Assembly: GCA_015057955.1 (NCBI GenBank)
Contig: SVDE01000009.1
Location: forward strand, 1 to 41,154
DNA: 41,154 nt
Direction of reading: 5' to 3'
Origin: Lachnospiraceae bacterium
GTDB taxonomy: Bacteria > Bacillota > Clostridia > Lachnospirales > Lachnospiraceae
Below the pieces are notes generated by a model. The model made no database searches. It had not been told where the DNA came from and saw only the letters and a program-made list of their open reading frames with translations. Below are positions 8,187-15,996 of the stretch, in pieces (within the stretch, counting starts at the first letter, position 1; each line of letters opens with the position of its first letter). A program made the position numbers and the translations under genes.

Positions 8187-9746
8187 ATGAAGAAGTTTTT
8201 AGCTATTCTGATGGCGACGGTCATGGTATTCGCGCTTGCAGCCTGCGGAAGCAACAATACTGCAGCAACTACAGAAGCGCCAAAAGGCGACGCTGAGACC
8301 TATACCTATACTGTTGACACAGGAAACTACAAGAATGTATGGACTCTGGCTCTTAACGCAGACGGCTCCTATACTCTGACAGAGCATAACGGACTTCTGG
8401 ATGTGGATACAGAGCATGCAGGTAAGACTTTTACCAAGGATGGAGACAAGATCGCATGCGGCCCATGGGATGATCCCACGGGTGTTCCTGATTTCTGCGA
8501 GGCGGACGGCTCTATTACCTGGCAGGTCAAAGGTGACACTATTGAGCCGTTCATCGATCTGAGCAATGCATCAAAATTGATCGGAACTTATGTTTATGAA
8601 GAAGACAGAGGCGACTTCGTAATGAAGTATACTGTTGAACTGAAGCCTGACTGGTCATGGTCGATCGAGATCTTCCACGGACTCAGCGGCGGCACTCAGG
8701 TTATCACAGGAGATACATTTGAAGAACTCAGTGATACTTCATTCAAGACCGGTCCCCGTGAGATCACAGCTGAGGAGAGAGATTTCTTTAATGAGGACGG
8801 ATCCTGTGTATGGAATATCGTAGGGGAAGGCCTGGTCAAGCCCGAAAATGAAAATCCCAATGCAGGAGGCGCAGCAGGCAGCATTAATCCCGGAAAGTAC
8901 ACATTCCTTGATCAGACTCCTATGGGTACGAGTACTTGGGAAATTGGTCTGAACGGAAGCGGCAACGGACATATAACCGTCGTTGAAGATAATATTGAAT
9001 ATTCATTTGACAGCTGGAAAGATAATGGCGATGGCACAGTAAGCACCAGCGCACTCACTCCGCTTCCCGAGCACATCCCCGGATGGATGGGAGAAGATGG
9101 ATCAGCATGCTGGAAGATCAATGCTGACGGAACATGTGAGCCTGTTGAAGCCAAAGCAGGCGTCGAGCCCGGAAAGTACACCTATCTTGATGAGACCCCT
9201 ATGGGCAGCAAGACATGGGGAGTCGGCATTTTCGGAAATGGCGGCGGCATGATCGAACTTACCGAAGGCGAAGGCGAACCGGTACGTTATGACTTTGACG
9301 CATGGGTAGATAATGGCGATGGAACAGTTACAACAGGAAAATTCATAAACGGAACAGAAGGCCTCATGCTGCCTCCTTGGTTTGCAGAAGATGGTACTGC
9401 AACATGGAAGATCAATGCTGACGGAACATGTGAGCCTGTTGAAGAAAAAGCATCAGCTGTTAACCCCGGAAAATACACCTATATTGACGAGACTCCTATG
9501 GGCAAAGAAACATGGGGAGTAGGTATTTTCGGAAATGGCGGCGGCATGATCGAGCTTACCATGGGTGACGGAGAACCGGTACGTTATGACTATGACGCAT
9601 GGGTAGACAATGGTGATGGAACTGTTACTACCGGCAAATTTGTCAACGGAACCGATGGTGTGAATCTTCCTCCGTGGTTTGAGGCAGATGGATCATGCAC
9701 CTGGAGACTCAATGCGGATGAGACATGTGAACCTGTTAACAAATAA
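8187..9746 (+). CDS. Lipoprotein built of five tandem domains of about 95 residues
   Basis: A 519-residue secreted lipoprotein. It has a signal peptide with the box LAAC (Cys20), a short Thr/Ala-rich tether, then five copies of one domain at about residues 37-122, 131-221, 234-324, 327-421 and 425-519. Each copy follows the pattern G-x-Y-x(3)-D/E, a W-x(3-4)-G/L strand, a Gly/Asp turn and a closing DGS/T-x-x-W-x-(I/L/V). This suggests small beta-sheet (lipocalin- or beta-barrel-like) units. Copies 4 and 5 are nearly identical, with PPWF and NGDGTVTTGKF shared; copies 1 and 2 are diverged. I do not recognise a named family. Placed directly after the transporter genes, it may bind the same ligand at the cell surface or extend the capture system. 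The ribosome site AAGGAG sets the start. Confidence 0.85.
   Translation: MKKFLAILMATVMVFALAACGSNNTAATTEAPKGDAETYTYTVDTGNYKNVWTLALNADGSYTLTEHNGLLDVDTEHAGKTFTKDGDKIACGPWDDPTGVPDFCEADGSITWQVKGDTIEPFIDLSNASKLIGTYVYEEDRGDFVMKYTVELKPDWSWSIEIFHGLSGGTQVITGDTFEELSDTSFKTGPREITAEERDFFNEDGSCVWNIVGEGLVKPENENPNAGGAAGSINPGKYTFLDQTPMGTSTWEIGLNGSGNGHITVVEDNIEYSFDSWKDNGDGTVSTSALTPLPEHIPGWMGEDGSACWKINADGTCEPVEAKAGVEPGKYTYLDETPMGSKTWGVGIFGNGGGMIELTEGEGEPVRYDFDAWVDNGDGTVTTGKFINGTEGLMLPPWFAEDGTATWKINADGTCEPVEEKASAVNPGKYTYIDETPMGKETWGVGIFGNGGGMIELTMGDGEPVRYDYDAWVDNGDGTVTTGKFVNGTDGVNLPPWFEADGSCTWRLNADETCEPVNK
8886..9743 (+). repeat. Three tandem coding repeats, about 285 bases each
   Basis: Units lie at about 8886-9158, 9165-9449 and 9459-9743 within the lipoprotein gene. 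The last two are close to identical over long stretches; for example, blocks encoding WGVGIFGNGGGMIEL and AWVDNGDGTVTTGKF recur. This points to recent duplication and leaves the gene open to copy-number change by recombination. Confidence 0.8.
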
Positions 9747-9769
9747 TACTATTGACTAAGGAGTAAATA

Positions 9770-10681
9770 ATGAGCGTAGTTGATTATTCCAGCCAGCATG
9801 ATGTATTGCTGTTAGATGAAGATGGAACAATGCGCCCAATGGATGAACCATATCATCTTGCTGCCAAGATAGCGCCAAATACATGGAGCGTGGTAAGCGA
9901 TGGAGATCTGACTTATCTGCTGGTCGGTGATGAGGATACCCTTGTTATTGATACCGGATGCGGAGCAGGTGATCTCAGAGCGTTCATGCAGACACTGACA
10001 GATAAAAAAGTGTGGAGAGTGGCTAATACTCATGACCATTTTGATCATACTGCCAACAACTGCAATTTTGATCTTGTCTATATGGCTAAGGAAGGGGTCG
10101 GCAAAGCCGGCATCCCCTTCCGAAGCTATTCGGAATGCATCATCCCTACGGATTATCCGATAGAAGTGATCGGTGACGGATATAAGTTCGAATTGGGTAA
10201 CCGCGAGATTGAAGTCATAGCACTTCCGGACCATGCTGCCAGCAGTCTGTTGTATCTTGATAAGGGTGCAAGAATATTGTTTGCCGGAGACGAGCTGACT
10301 GATCATGGAAAGGCTTTAAACGGCACCGTTGAAAACTGTGCAAAACAGATGCTGAGGCTCATGGGTTACCGCAGTCAGTTTGATTGGATATGCTGCGGAT
10401 CTGACGCAATGATCAGTGCAGAGTATGTTGAGAGATATCTGGTATGCGCAGAATACATACTGGCCGGACATGAGGGGCATCCGATGGGGCCGGGGCCTGG
10501 TAAGGATGATAAGCACAGGGATGTACTTCCTGTTGGACCAAATGGGGAAACAGTATATGAAAGGCAGAAACCCAGAAGGACTGACATGGGAGGCGGAAAA
10601 CCCGGTGGTCCGGGACCCGCAAAACTAATGATGGAGTATGCCGGATGTTACATTATTTATGATCCTGAAAAGATCAGATGA
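9770..10681 (+). CDS. Metallo-beta-lactamase-fold hydrolase
   Basis: A 303-residue cytoplasmic protein (no signal peptide) with the metallo-beta-lactamase metal motif THDHFDH (His88, His90, Asp92, His93). Further candidate ligands are His155 in PDHAASS, Asp174 in FAGDE and a C-terminal His in AGHEGH at 234-237. Members hydrolyse lactams, lactones, thioesters or phosphoesters, or act as lyases on such rings. The tail from about residue 238 is rich in Gly, Pro and charged residues (MGPGPGKDD, GGGKPGGPGPAK), which is unusual. Ribosome site AAGGAG, 23 bases after the lipoprotein gene. The context suggests it opens or cleaves the imported compound or a product of the next enzyme; the substrate is unknown. 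Confidence 0.88.
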   Translation: MSVVDYSSQHDVLLLDEDGTMRPMDEPYHLAAKIAPNTWSVVSDGDLTYLLVGDEDTLVIDTGCGAGDLRAFMQTLTDKKVWRVANTHDHFDHTANNCNFDLVYMAKEGVGKAGIPFRSYSECIIPTDYPIEVIGDGYKFELGNREIEVIALPDHAASSLLYLDKGARILFAGDELTDHGKALNGTVENCAKQMLRLMGYRSQFDWICCGSDAMISAEYVERYLVCAEYILAGHEGHPMGPGPGKDDKHRDVLPVGPNGETVYERQKPRRTDMGGGKPGGPGPAKLMMEYAGCYIIYDPEKIR

Positions 10682-10702
10682 TCCGGATATCATACTTGAG
10701 CA

Positions 10703-10774
10703 GGCAAAATCTCCACTTGTGGATGAGTAAAATGTTTGAAAACGGCTTATCCTTTCACCGGTGGAGATTTTGTC
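10703..10774 (+). other. Long two-part inverted repeat between hydrolase and reductase genes
   Basis: The outer stem pairs GGCAAAATCTCCAC (10703-10716) with GTGGAGATTTTGTC (10761-10774), with one G-U pair. An inner stem pairs GGATGAG (10721-10727) with CTTATCC (10746-10752), again with one G-U, across small internal loops. After the structure come only scattered T residues (CATTATTTGTTT). It could act as a weak attenuator, an RNA-processing site or a structured leader for the reductase gene. It does not match a riboswitch class that I recognise. Confidence 0.55.
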
Positions 10775-10820
10775 ATTATTTGTTTCAGCGTTGAAATAAT
10801 GGTAAATGAGAGGGGATCCG

Positions 10821-12860
10821 TTGAACACTTTAAAATATAAGAACTTACTTTCACCATACAGGATCGGGAACCATATCATTAAGAACCGCATGATAGCCAC
10901 AGCATCCATGCCATTTGTCAATCTTGGCCCGGAAAAGTACCCGAATGAATCGTTTATAAGGAACCATATTGACAAGGCAAAGAATGGTGCGGGCATAGTT
11001 GTTTTTGGTGATGTAATGGCGCCTAACCGCCCTGAACGACCAATGGACACGATGGACCCTGAAGAGATCATGCAATTCAGACTCAATAATCCCAATGAGT
11101 TCAATCCCGACAAAGGGTGGCTGGCAAATTCCGGACGTCCGATCCGTTTTGATATCCTTACCGGAGCATGTCAGAATATCCTGTCCAATATGGTTGAGGC
11201 AATCCATTTTTATGGGGCAAAGGTATTATTAAAACTCAGGGTCGAATCTCCCCGCGGATTTGATGTGAGTTCAGGAAACTCTGAGGATAAAACTGAGATT
11301 GGTTCCGGCGGAGCCATGAAACGGGGGCGTGAGCTGACAAGAGAACAGCTTATGGGTGTTATCGAAGAGTATGGATTCCAGTCTGTTCTTGCAAAGGAAA
11401 TGGGGTTTGACGGGGTATACGTACATATGGCCTACGGCGGACCGTTGACCGCAAGACTTTTGTCTCCGCTTACAAACAGAAGAACAGACGAATTCAGCGT
11501 GGAAACATTTGAAAACCGTACCAGATTTGCCATAATGGCGCTTGATAAGATCAGGGAAAGGTGTGGAAAAGACTTCATTACTTATGCGATAATCAGCGGG
11601 GAAGAACCTGAAGGAGGCTACACTGAGGAAGACCTGATCGAGTTCGCAAAACGTTTTCAAGGACATCTGGACATGCTTCATCTGAAAGGAAAGAGAAATG
11701 ACCTTTCCCATCCCACCGGGTTTACAAAGGAGAAATATCCATTCCTTGAATATGCAGAAGCAGTAAAAAAAGCTGCACCGGACCTGGCAGTTGTTGCAAA
11801 CGGCGGCTTTAATGATCTGGATGATGCAGAGAATGTCATCTCCTCAGGTAAGGCTGATTTTGTCGGAATGGGCCGGGCTTGGATCTGTAATGCAGATTAC
11901 GGAAAACTGGCGTATGAAGGCAGAAATGAAGATGTGGTCCCATGTCTGAGATGCAACAGATGTCATGTCAGCAGTTATTACAGACCATGGACCAGCGTCT
12001 GTGCCGTAAACCCTAAATGGGGCATGGAACACAGGATGCATTATATGCTGAAGCCGTCTGAAAAAAAGAGAAAGCTGGCTGTCGCAGGCGGTGGCGTGGC
12101 AGGGATCGAAGCCGCGCTGACAGCAAGCGGACTGGGTCATGATGTCACTCTTTATGAAAAGTCAGATTCTCTGGGCGGCCTGCTGAAACTGTACTGTGAG
12201 GCTTCTTTTAAATGGCCGTATAAAGAATATCTGGATTACCTTCTGAGGAAAGTAAAAGAATCCGATATAAAGGTTTTGACAAATACTGCTGCAACAGCTG
12301 AGCTGATAAGAGAAGGCGGATATGACGATCTGATCCTTGCAATAGGATCGGAGGCAAAGATCCCTGATATCACAGGCATAGACAGCATGGATGTAACTTA
12401 TGTTGCTGACATATATGGGCATGAAAGTGAATTAGGAAGAAATATTGTAGTAGTAGGCGGCGGACAGGCAGGAGTAGAAGCCGGAATGCATCTGGCTGAA
12501 CTGGGACATGAAGTGAAAGTGCTTGAGAAATTTCAGATCCTGGCTAAAGATGCTCCTCCGCTGCAGTTTTATTCCATGTTCAAAGAAGCATGGGAGAACA
12601 CTCCCGGGTTTACAGGAATTACAAAAGCAGAGTGCATAGCGGTATCTCCGGAAGGTGCCAGATACATTGATGAAAACGGTGACGAAAAGACCGTCGCTGC
12701 AGACAGCATTGTGATCGCCACCGGCAGGGTGCCGCTCAGCGAAGAAGTCATGAGCTTTGCAGATCTGGGCATAAGGATCCATACGATAGGCGACTGTCAT
12801 CTTATAGGTGATATCCAGACTGCTGTGCGGAGCGGCTTTGGAGCTGCAATTGATATATGA
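10821..12860 (+). CDS. Old-yellow-enzyme family FMN/Fe-S/FAD reductase
   Basis: A flavoenzyme of about 679 residues with the layout of 2,4-dienoyl-CoA reductase, 2-enoate reductase and bile-acid BaiCD/BaiH. An FMN-binding TIM barrel (about 1-355) comes first, then a 4Fe-4S motif C-L-R-C-N-R-C with a fourth Cys (C375, C378, C381, C394). Then comes an FAD/NAD(P) module with two Rossmann motifs, GGGVAGIEAA and GGGQAGVEAG. It would pass hydride electrons from NAD(P)H through FAD and Fe-S to FMN and reduce an activated C=C bond or similar group. The barrel motif is YVHMAYGGPLTARLLSP, unlike the usual H-x-A-H-G-Y, so the catalytic loop is atypical. The start is probably TTG at 10821, five bases after GAGAGGGG; an in-frame ATG at 10806 lacks a ribosome site. 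Confidence 0.88.
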   Translation: MNTLKYKNLLSPYRIGNHIIKNRMIATASMPFVNLGPEKYPNESFIRNHIDKAKNGAGIVVFGDVMAPNRPERPMDTMDPEEIMQFRLNNPNEFNPDKGWLANSGRPIRFDILTGACQNILSNMVEAIHFYGAKVLLKLRVESPRGFDVSSGNSEDKTEIGSGGAMKRGRELTREQLMGVIEEYGFQSVLAKEMGFDGVYVHMAYGGPLTARLLSPLTNRRTDEFSVETFENRTRFAIMALDKIRERCGKDFITYAIISGEEPEGGYTEEDLIEFAKRFQGHLDMLHLKGKRNDLSHPTGFTKEKYPFLEYAEAVKKAAPDLAVVANGGFNDLDDAENVISSGKADFVGMGRAWICNADYGKLAYEGRNEDVVPCLRCNRCHVSSYYRPWTSVCAVNPKWGMEHRMHYMLKPSEKKRKLAVAGGGVAGIEAALTASGLGHDVTLYEKSDSLGGLLKLYCEASFKWPYKEYLDYLLRKVKESDIKVLTNTAATAELIREGGYDDLILAIGSEAKIPDITGIDSMDVTYVADIYGHESELGRNIVVVGGGQAGVEAGMHLAELGHEVKVLEKFQILAKDAPPLQFYSMFKEAWENTPGFTGITKAECIAVSPEGARYIDENGDEKTVAADSIVIATGRVPLSEEVMSFADLGIRIHTIGDCHLIGDIQTAVRSGFGAAIDI

Positions 12861-12887
12861 AAATATACCACGAAAGGAAAACACATT

Positions 12888-14213
12888 ATGTGCTTATTAA
12901 TGGCAGGAGCAGGTAAAGCACTGATCGATTATCCGGAAGATATCTTCCCATTTCGGGAGGGAAAGGATACGTGGACCGGCATTCATGACGTGCCCTGCGT
13001 AAGGGTTTTGATCATTGATGCCAATATAAGATTTGCATATGTGTCTGTAGAAGCGGTAGTGCTTGATGGGGAAACAACCGGAAAGATCCGCGAAGCTGTT
13101 TCTGAAGCAGGCGGTATTCCCTCAGAGAATATCTGGATTTCTTCTACACACACGGTCTCGACACCGCATTTCTTTCCTGTAGAGCATAAGACGGGTGAAG
13201 AGAACCCTCTTGGAATCCTGATGAATGAACATTTTGTCCGGGCAGCTGCAGAAGCAGCCCGAATAGCTGAAAAACGGGTTAAACCGGTAAGGGCAGGATA
13301 TGCCCAGGGCTATTGCACGGTCAATACCAATCGCATGATACCTACAAATGAAGGTTGGTGGATCGGAAATGGTGAAGAATTTCCTTCTGACCACAGTGTG
13401 CCTGTGATCAGGCTGGATGGCGAGGACGGGATTCCGGTCGCCATTATCTATAACTATGCATGTGAATTGTCCGTAATGGATAACTCAATCATGAGAGATG
13501 GCGGCAGACATGTGACTGCAGATCTGGCAGGAGCGGCATCCTCGTTTGTTGAAGCTGAATATGGCAATGATCTGGTAGCGGTGTTCATGCCAGGACCTTC
13601 AGCTGATCAGGGACCGGTTTACAGATCGCTAAGGATCGAGAGAAGGAAGAACGGCGGATATAACCAGACAGATCTGCAGGATGATGGCTGGCTGCTTCTG
13701 GAACAGGCGGGAAAGCGTCTGGCAGAACAGATCATAGTAGCAACTGAAAACGCTGAATGCAGTATAAACACTCTTTCTGCCGAGGCATACTGCAAAACAT
13801 ACCGGCTTCCCGGTCAGCAGCTTCGCGGACTGCCCAATCCTCTGCACGCGCCGATAAAAGAGTGGAAGTCTGCCCCTGCGGAAGACCGTACAAGGAGCGT
13901 GGAGATAATGATCCTGAATGACACCGTTATCATCTCAGCAGGAGGCCTGAGCGCCTCAACCGCCATGCATATCAAAGAGACCTCTCCGTTCCTGCGGACG
14001 ATAATAACAGAATCTGTTTCAGGAAGGGCAAAGAAACTTCCTACAGACGGAGCGAAGGGGCTGGCAGATGAGATATCCTATGAAAGGGGTACGGTACATG
14101 CCAAAAATTCGGAATTTGGTAAAGGCGCGGCGGAAATACTTGTATCTTCTCTGATAGATTTCCTGAAAGAACTGAAATCTATCCCGAACTCATCTGAAGA
14201 CGCAGATCAGTGA
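12888..14213 (+). CDS. Neutral/alkaline ceramidase-like hydrolase with altered metal motif
   Basis: A 441-residue protein resembling the N-terminal domain of neutral ceramidases. It has the ENIWISSTHT strand-turn, an ACEL segment before TADLAG, and VFMPGPSADQGPVY. Ceramidases are zinc amidases, and clostridial relatives are often annotated 'neutral/alkaline non-lysosomal ceramidase N-terminal domain'. Two His-rich motifs of the family are changed here: the usual THTHSGP-type turn reads THTVSTPH, and the usual ACHP reads ACEL. Metal binding may therefore differ or be lost. No signal peptide is visible, so it is probably cytoplasmic. Last gene of the operon, with ribosome site GAAAGGA and terminator 60 bases downstream. 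An amide bond in the imported compound is a plausible target, but this is inference. Confidence 0.72.
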   Translation: MCLLMAGAGKALIDYPEDIFPFREGKDTWTGIHDVPCVRVLIIDANIRFAYVSVEAVVLDGETTGKIREAVSEAGGIPSENIWISSTHTVSTPHFFPVEHKTGEENPLGILMNEHFVRAAAEAARIAEKRVKPVRAGYAQGYCTVNTNRMIPTNEGWWIGNGEEFPSDHSVPVIRLDGEDGIPVAIIYNYACELSVMDNSIMRDGGRHVTADLAGAASSFVEAEYGNDLVAVFMPGPSADQGPVYRSLRIERRKNGGYNQTDLQDDGWLLLEQAGKRLAEQIIVATENAECSINTLSAEAYCKTYRLPGQQLRGLPNPLHAPIKEWKSAPAEDRTRSVEIMILNDTVIISAGGLSASTAMHIKETSPFLRTIITESVSGRAKKLPTDGAKGLADEISYERGTVHAKNSEFGKGAAEILVSSLIDFLKELKSIPNSSEDADQ

Positions 14214-14271
14214 ACTATAAAAACAATCATGGAAAAGGATGATTGAATTCGGATATGCAAAAATGTGTGTC

Positions 14272-14299
14272 ACCGGGCGGGAGACCGCCCGGTTTTTTT
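14272..14299 (+). terminator. Rho-independent terminator of the transporter-reductase operon
   Basis: A perfect nine-pair stem ACCGGGCGG / CCGCCCGGT with loop GAGA is followed by a run of T residues. It lies 58 bases after the ceramidase-like stop codon and is the only textbook terminator in the window. Confidence 0.95.
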
Positions 14300-14404
14300 G
14301 CTTACTTTTTCCTAAATTTGCACAAGAAAATGATGTTTGATGACACATGTTATGACGGTTCCTTTTGTATTATATAAACGGATGAATAATAAGAAGGAAG
14401 ATTA

Positions 14405-14432
14405 TTGAATTAGCATAAATTTAAAGTATAAT
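14405..14432 (+). promoter_or_regulatory. Sigma-A-type promoter for the signal peptidase locus
   Basis: TTGAAT (14405-14410), 16 bases, then a consensus TATAAT (14427-14432), in a very AT-rich stretch after the terminator. The first start codon follows at 14471. The rest of the 14300-14470 gap is AT-rich and shows no gene. Confidence 0.6.
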
Positions 14433-14470
14433 AAAATAGAATAATTGTACATTTTTAATACAGGATAAAA

Positions 14471-15057
14471 ATGAAATCTGAGAAAAACCCTGCCGGGCGC
14501 AGAAAAAACAGAAGTGTTCTGGAAAAATACAATGGTTCAAAACTGGGATGGCTGCATGATGTGATCTTCCTGGTTCTGGCCGTTGCGGTTATTTTCTGCA
14601 TTTTCAGATTCTGCATTGGATTTTCCCTGGTAGGCGGCGACTCCATGAGTCCGACGCTGATCGACGGAGACATAGTGGTATTCAACCGAATGAACGATGA
14701 CTACAGACCGGGACACATATTTCCATGAGAGTGCCTTCAGGGGATTATTACGTAAAAAGGATAATTGCTACAGGCGGAGATGTGGTCGATCTGGATAACG
14801 GCCGTATCCTTGTCAATGGGGAATACCTCGAGGATGACTGGGGATACGGGCAGACAATGGAAGAGAGCGGCGCGGTGATCTATCCCTATACTGTCCGGGA
14901 AGGAAATGTTTTTGTACTTGGCGATAACCGCACTGTTTCAATGGACTCAAGGACTTTTGGCGAGGTTAACCTCCACCAAATAAAAGGCAGGATAATTCTG
15001 CAGATCGGGACCGGAAACCATGGCAGATTATTTATAAAGGCGATTAGTAATGAATAA
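14471..15057 (+). pseudogene. lepB: Signal peptidase I split by a one-base frameshift
   Basis: Signal peptidase I cleaves signal peptides on the outer face of the membrane with a Ser-Lys dyad. The first piece (14471-14728, 85 residues) has the membrane anchor at about 29-52 and the catalytic box GDSMSPTL (Ser58). It ends prematurely after DYRPGH. The second piece (14725-15057, 110 residues) continues the family sequence in another frame, with YYVKRIIATGGD (catalytic Lys11 of that piece) and the GDNRTVSMDSR box. A single missing base near 14715-14725 explains the break. The early stop and the downstream ATG overlap as ATGA, so the second half could still be translated by coupling. It may be a real pseudogene, a two-piece enzyme or a sequencing error. 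Confidence 0.85.
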
Positions 15058-15736
15058 ATTTAACATGATCAAAACGATCCAGCTGGCGCTGGTAATAATA
15101 CTTGCAATTGCAGCCCTTCTGGTTGTATTTCTGAACCGGGAGGTCTATTCCCTGATAGGTTCCGATGCGGGAGTCAGGATAATAGCTGTGTTTTTATGGG
15201 TAGTCCTGGGATTGTCATTTGCATTTCTTTATTATGATTTCCGCTCCTATACAACCATGAAAAGGGAAAATGCCGAACTGGATAATGCAGTTTATTCAGA
15301 CGCTCTTACAGGCATTGCCAACAGATACAGCGTGGACGCGTATCTCGGCCAGTTTATCGGAAAACCGCTGCCGGGAGATCTGGGCTGCGTCACATTGGAA
15401 CTTGTCAATCTCTCAGATATTAATGCAAGGCTTGGGCATGCGGGCGGAGACGAAGCAATTCAGGACTTTTCAGAAATATTGCAGCAGGCTGCAAATGGTG
15501 TCTGCTTTATAGGAAGGAACGGAGGAAATAAGTTTCTTGCCATATTCAGGGACTGTTCTTCGCGCAGGATCGACGGTTTCCTTGATTCCGTAAAGGAACT
15601 TAATGACGAACATAACCGTCTTAAGCCGCAGTCCGCCATTGAATATAAGGCCGGTGCCGCATTTGATGAGGGTGATGACATACATACCGTCACGGAACTT
15701 GTGGTCTTATCGGACCGCAGAGCCCATAAAGGCTGA
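15050..15736 (+). CDS. Membrane GGDEF-like protein with degenerate active site
   Basis: A 228-residue protein with two membrane helices (about 9-28 and 42-62) followed by a GGDEF-fold domain from about residue 80. The entry motif DALTGIANR and the helix RLGHAGGDEAI are well kept. The active-site loop that should read GGDEF is GGNKF (159-162 within RNGGNKF), so cyclic-di-GMP synthesis is unlikely; a binding or purely structural role is more plausible. The start codon overlaps the stop of the signal peptidase fragment, and the sigma-like fragment follows after 5 bases. These genes therefore form one transcription unit, probably once serving a surface-protein locus. Confidence 0.82.
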   Translation: MNKFNMIKTIQLALVIILAIAALLVVFLNREVYSLIGSDAGVRIIAVFLWVVLGLSFAFLYYDFRSYTTMKRENAELDNAVYSDALTGIANRYSVDAYLGQFIGKPLPGDLGCVTLELVNLSDINARLGHAGGDEAIQDFSEILQQAANGVCFIGRNGGNKFLAIFRDCSSRRIDGFLDSVKELNDEHNRLKPQSAIEYKAGAAFDEGDDIHTVTELVVLSDRRAHKG

Positions 15737-15741
15737 AAGAC

Positions 15742-15996
15742 ATGGAAAAACTTGATCAGACATATCTTAATAACCTGGTCTCAAAGGCACGGCAGGGAAG
15801 CAGCAATGCTTTCGCCGAGCTTTTTATGGCTGCATATAAAAGACACCGGATGTATCTGTCGTATATGTATGATGACAGCTCAGATCTGAATGAAGCGCTA
15901 AAAGAGACTTATGTCAGGATCCTTAAAAACATGCCGGGCCTTGCCCGGAAAGTGCTTTTCATGCCATGGAGCTGCAGGATCGCGTTCAGGATCTAG
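15742..15996 (+). pseudogene. Truncated sigma-70-family (ECF-like) factor
   Basis: The first 75 or so residues match the start of an extracytoplasmic-function-type sigma factor: a region 2 helix set from LVSKARQGSSNAFAELF to LNEALKETYVRILKNMP, then the F-M-P-W-x-C-R-I-A element. The frame stops at 15994-15996, straight after region 2. Region 4, needed for -35 recognition, is absent. In the same frame, immediately after the stop, unrelated surface-protein sequence begins, so a deletion junction is likely at about 15985-15998. The fragment could not work as a normal sigma factor. Confidence 0.72.

Noticed and set aside
8886-9743. Regular DNA repeats considered as a CRISPR or satellite array
   Set aside because: The units are about 285 bases, in frame, and encode a protein domain; there are no short repeats with unique spacers.
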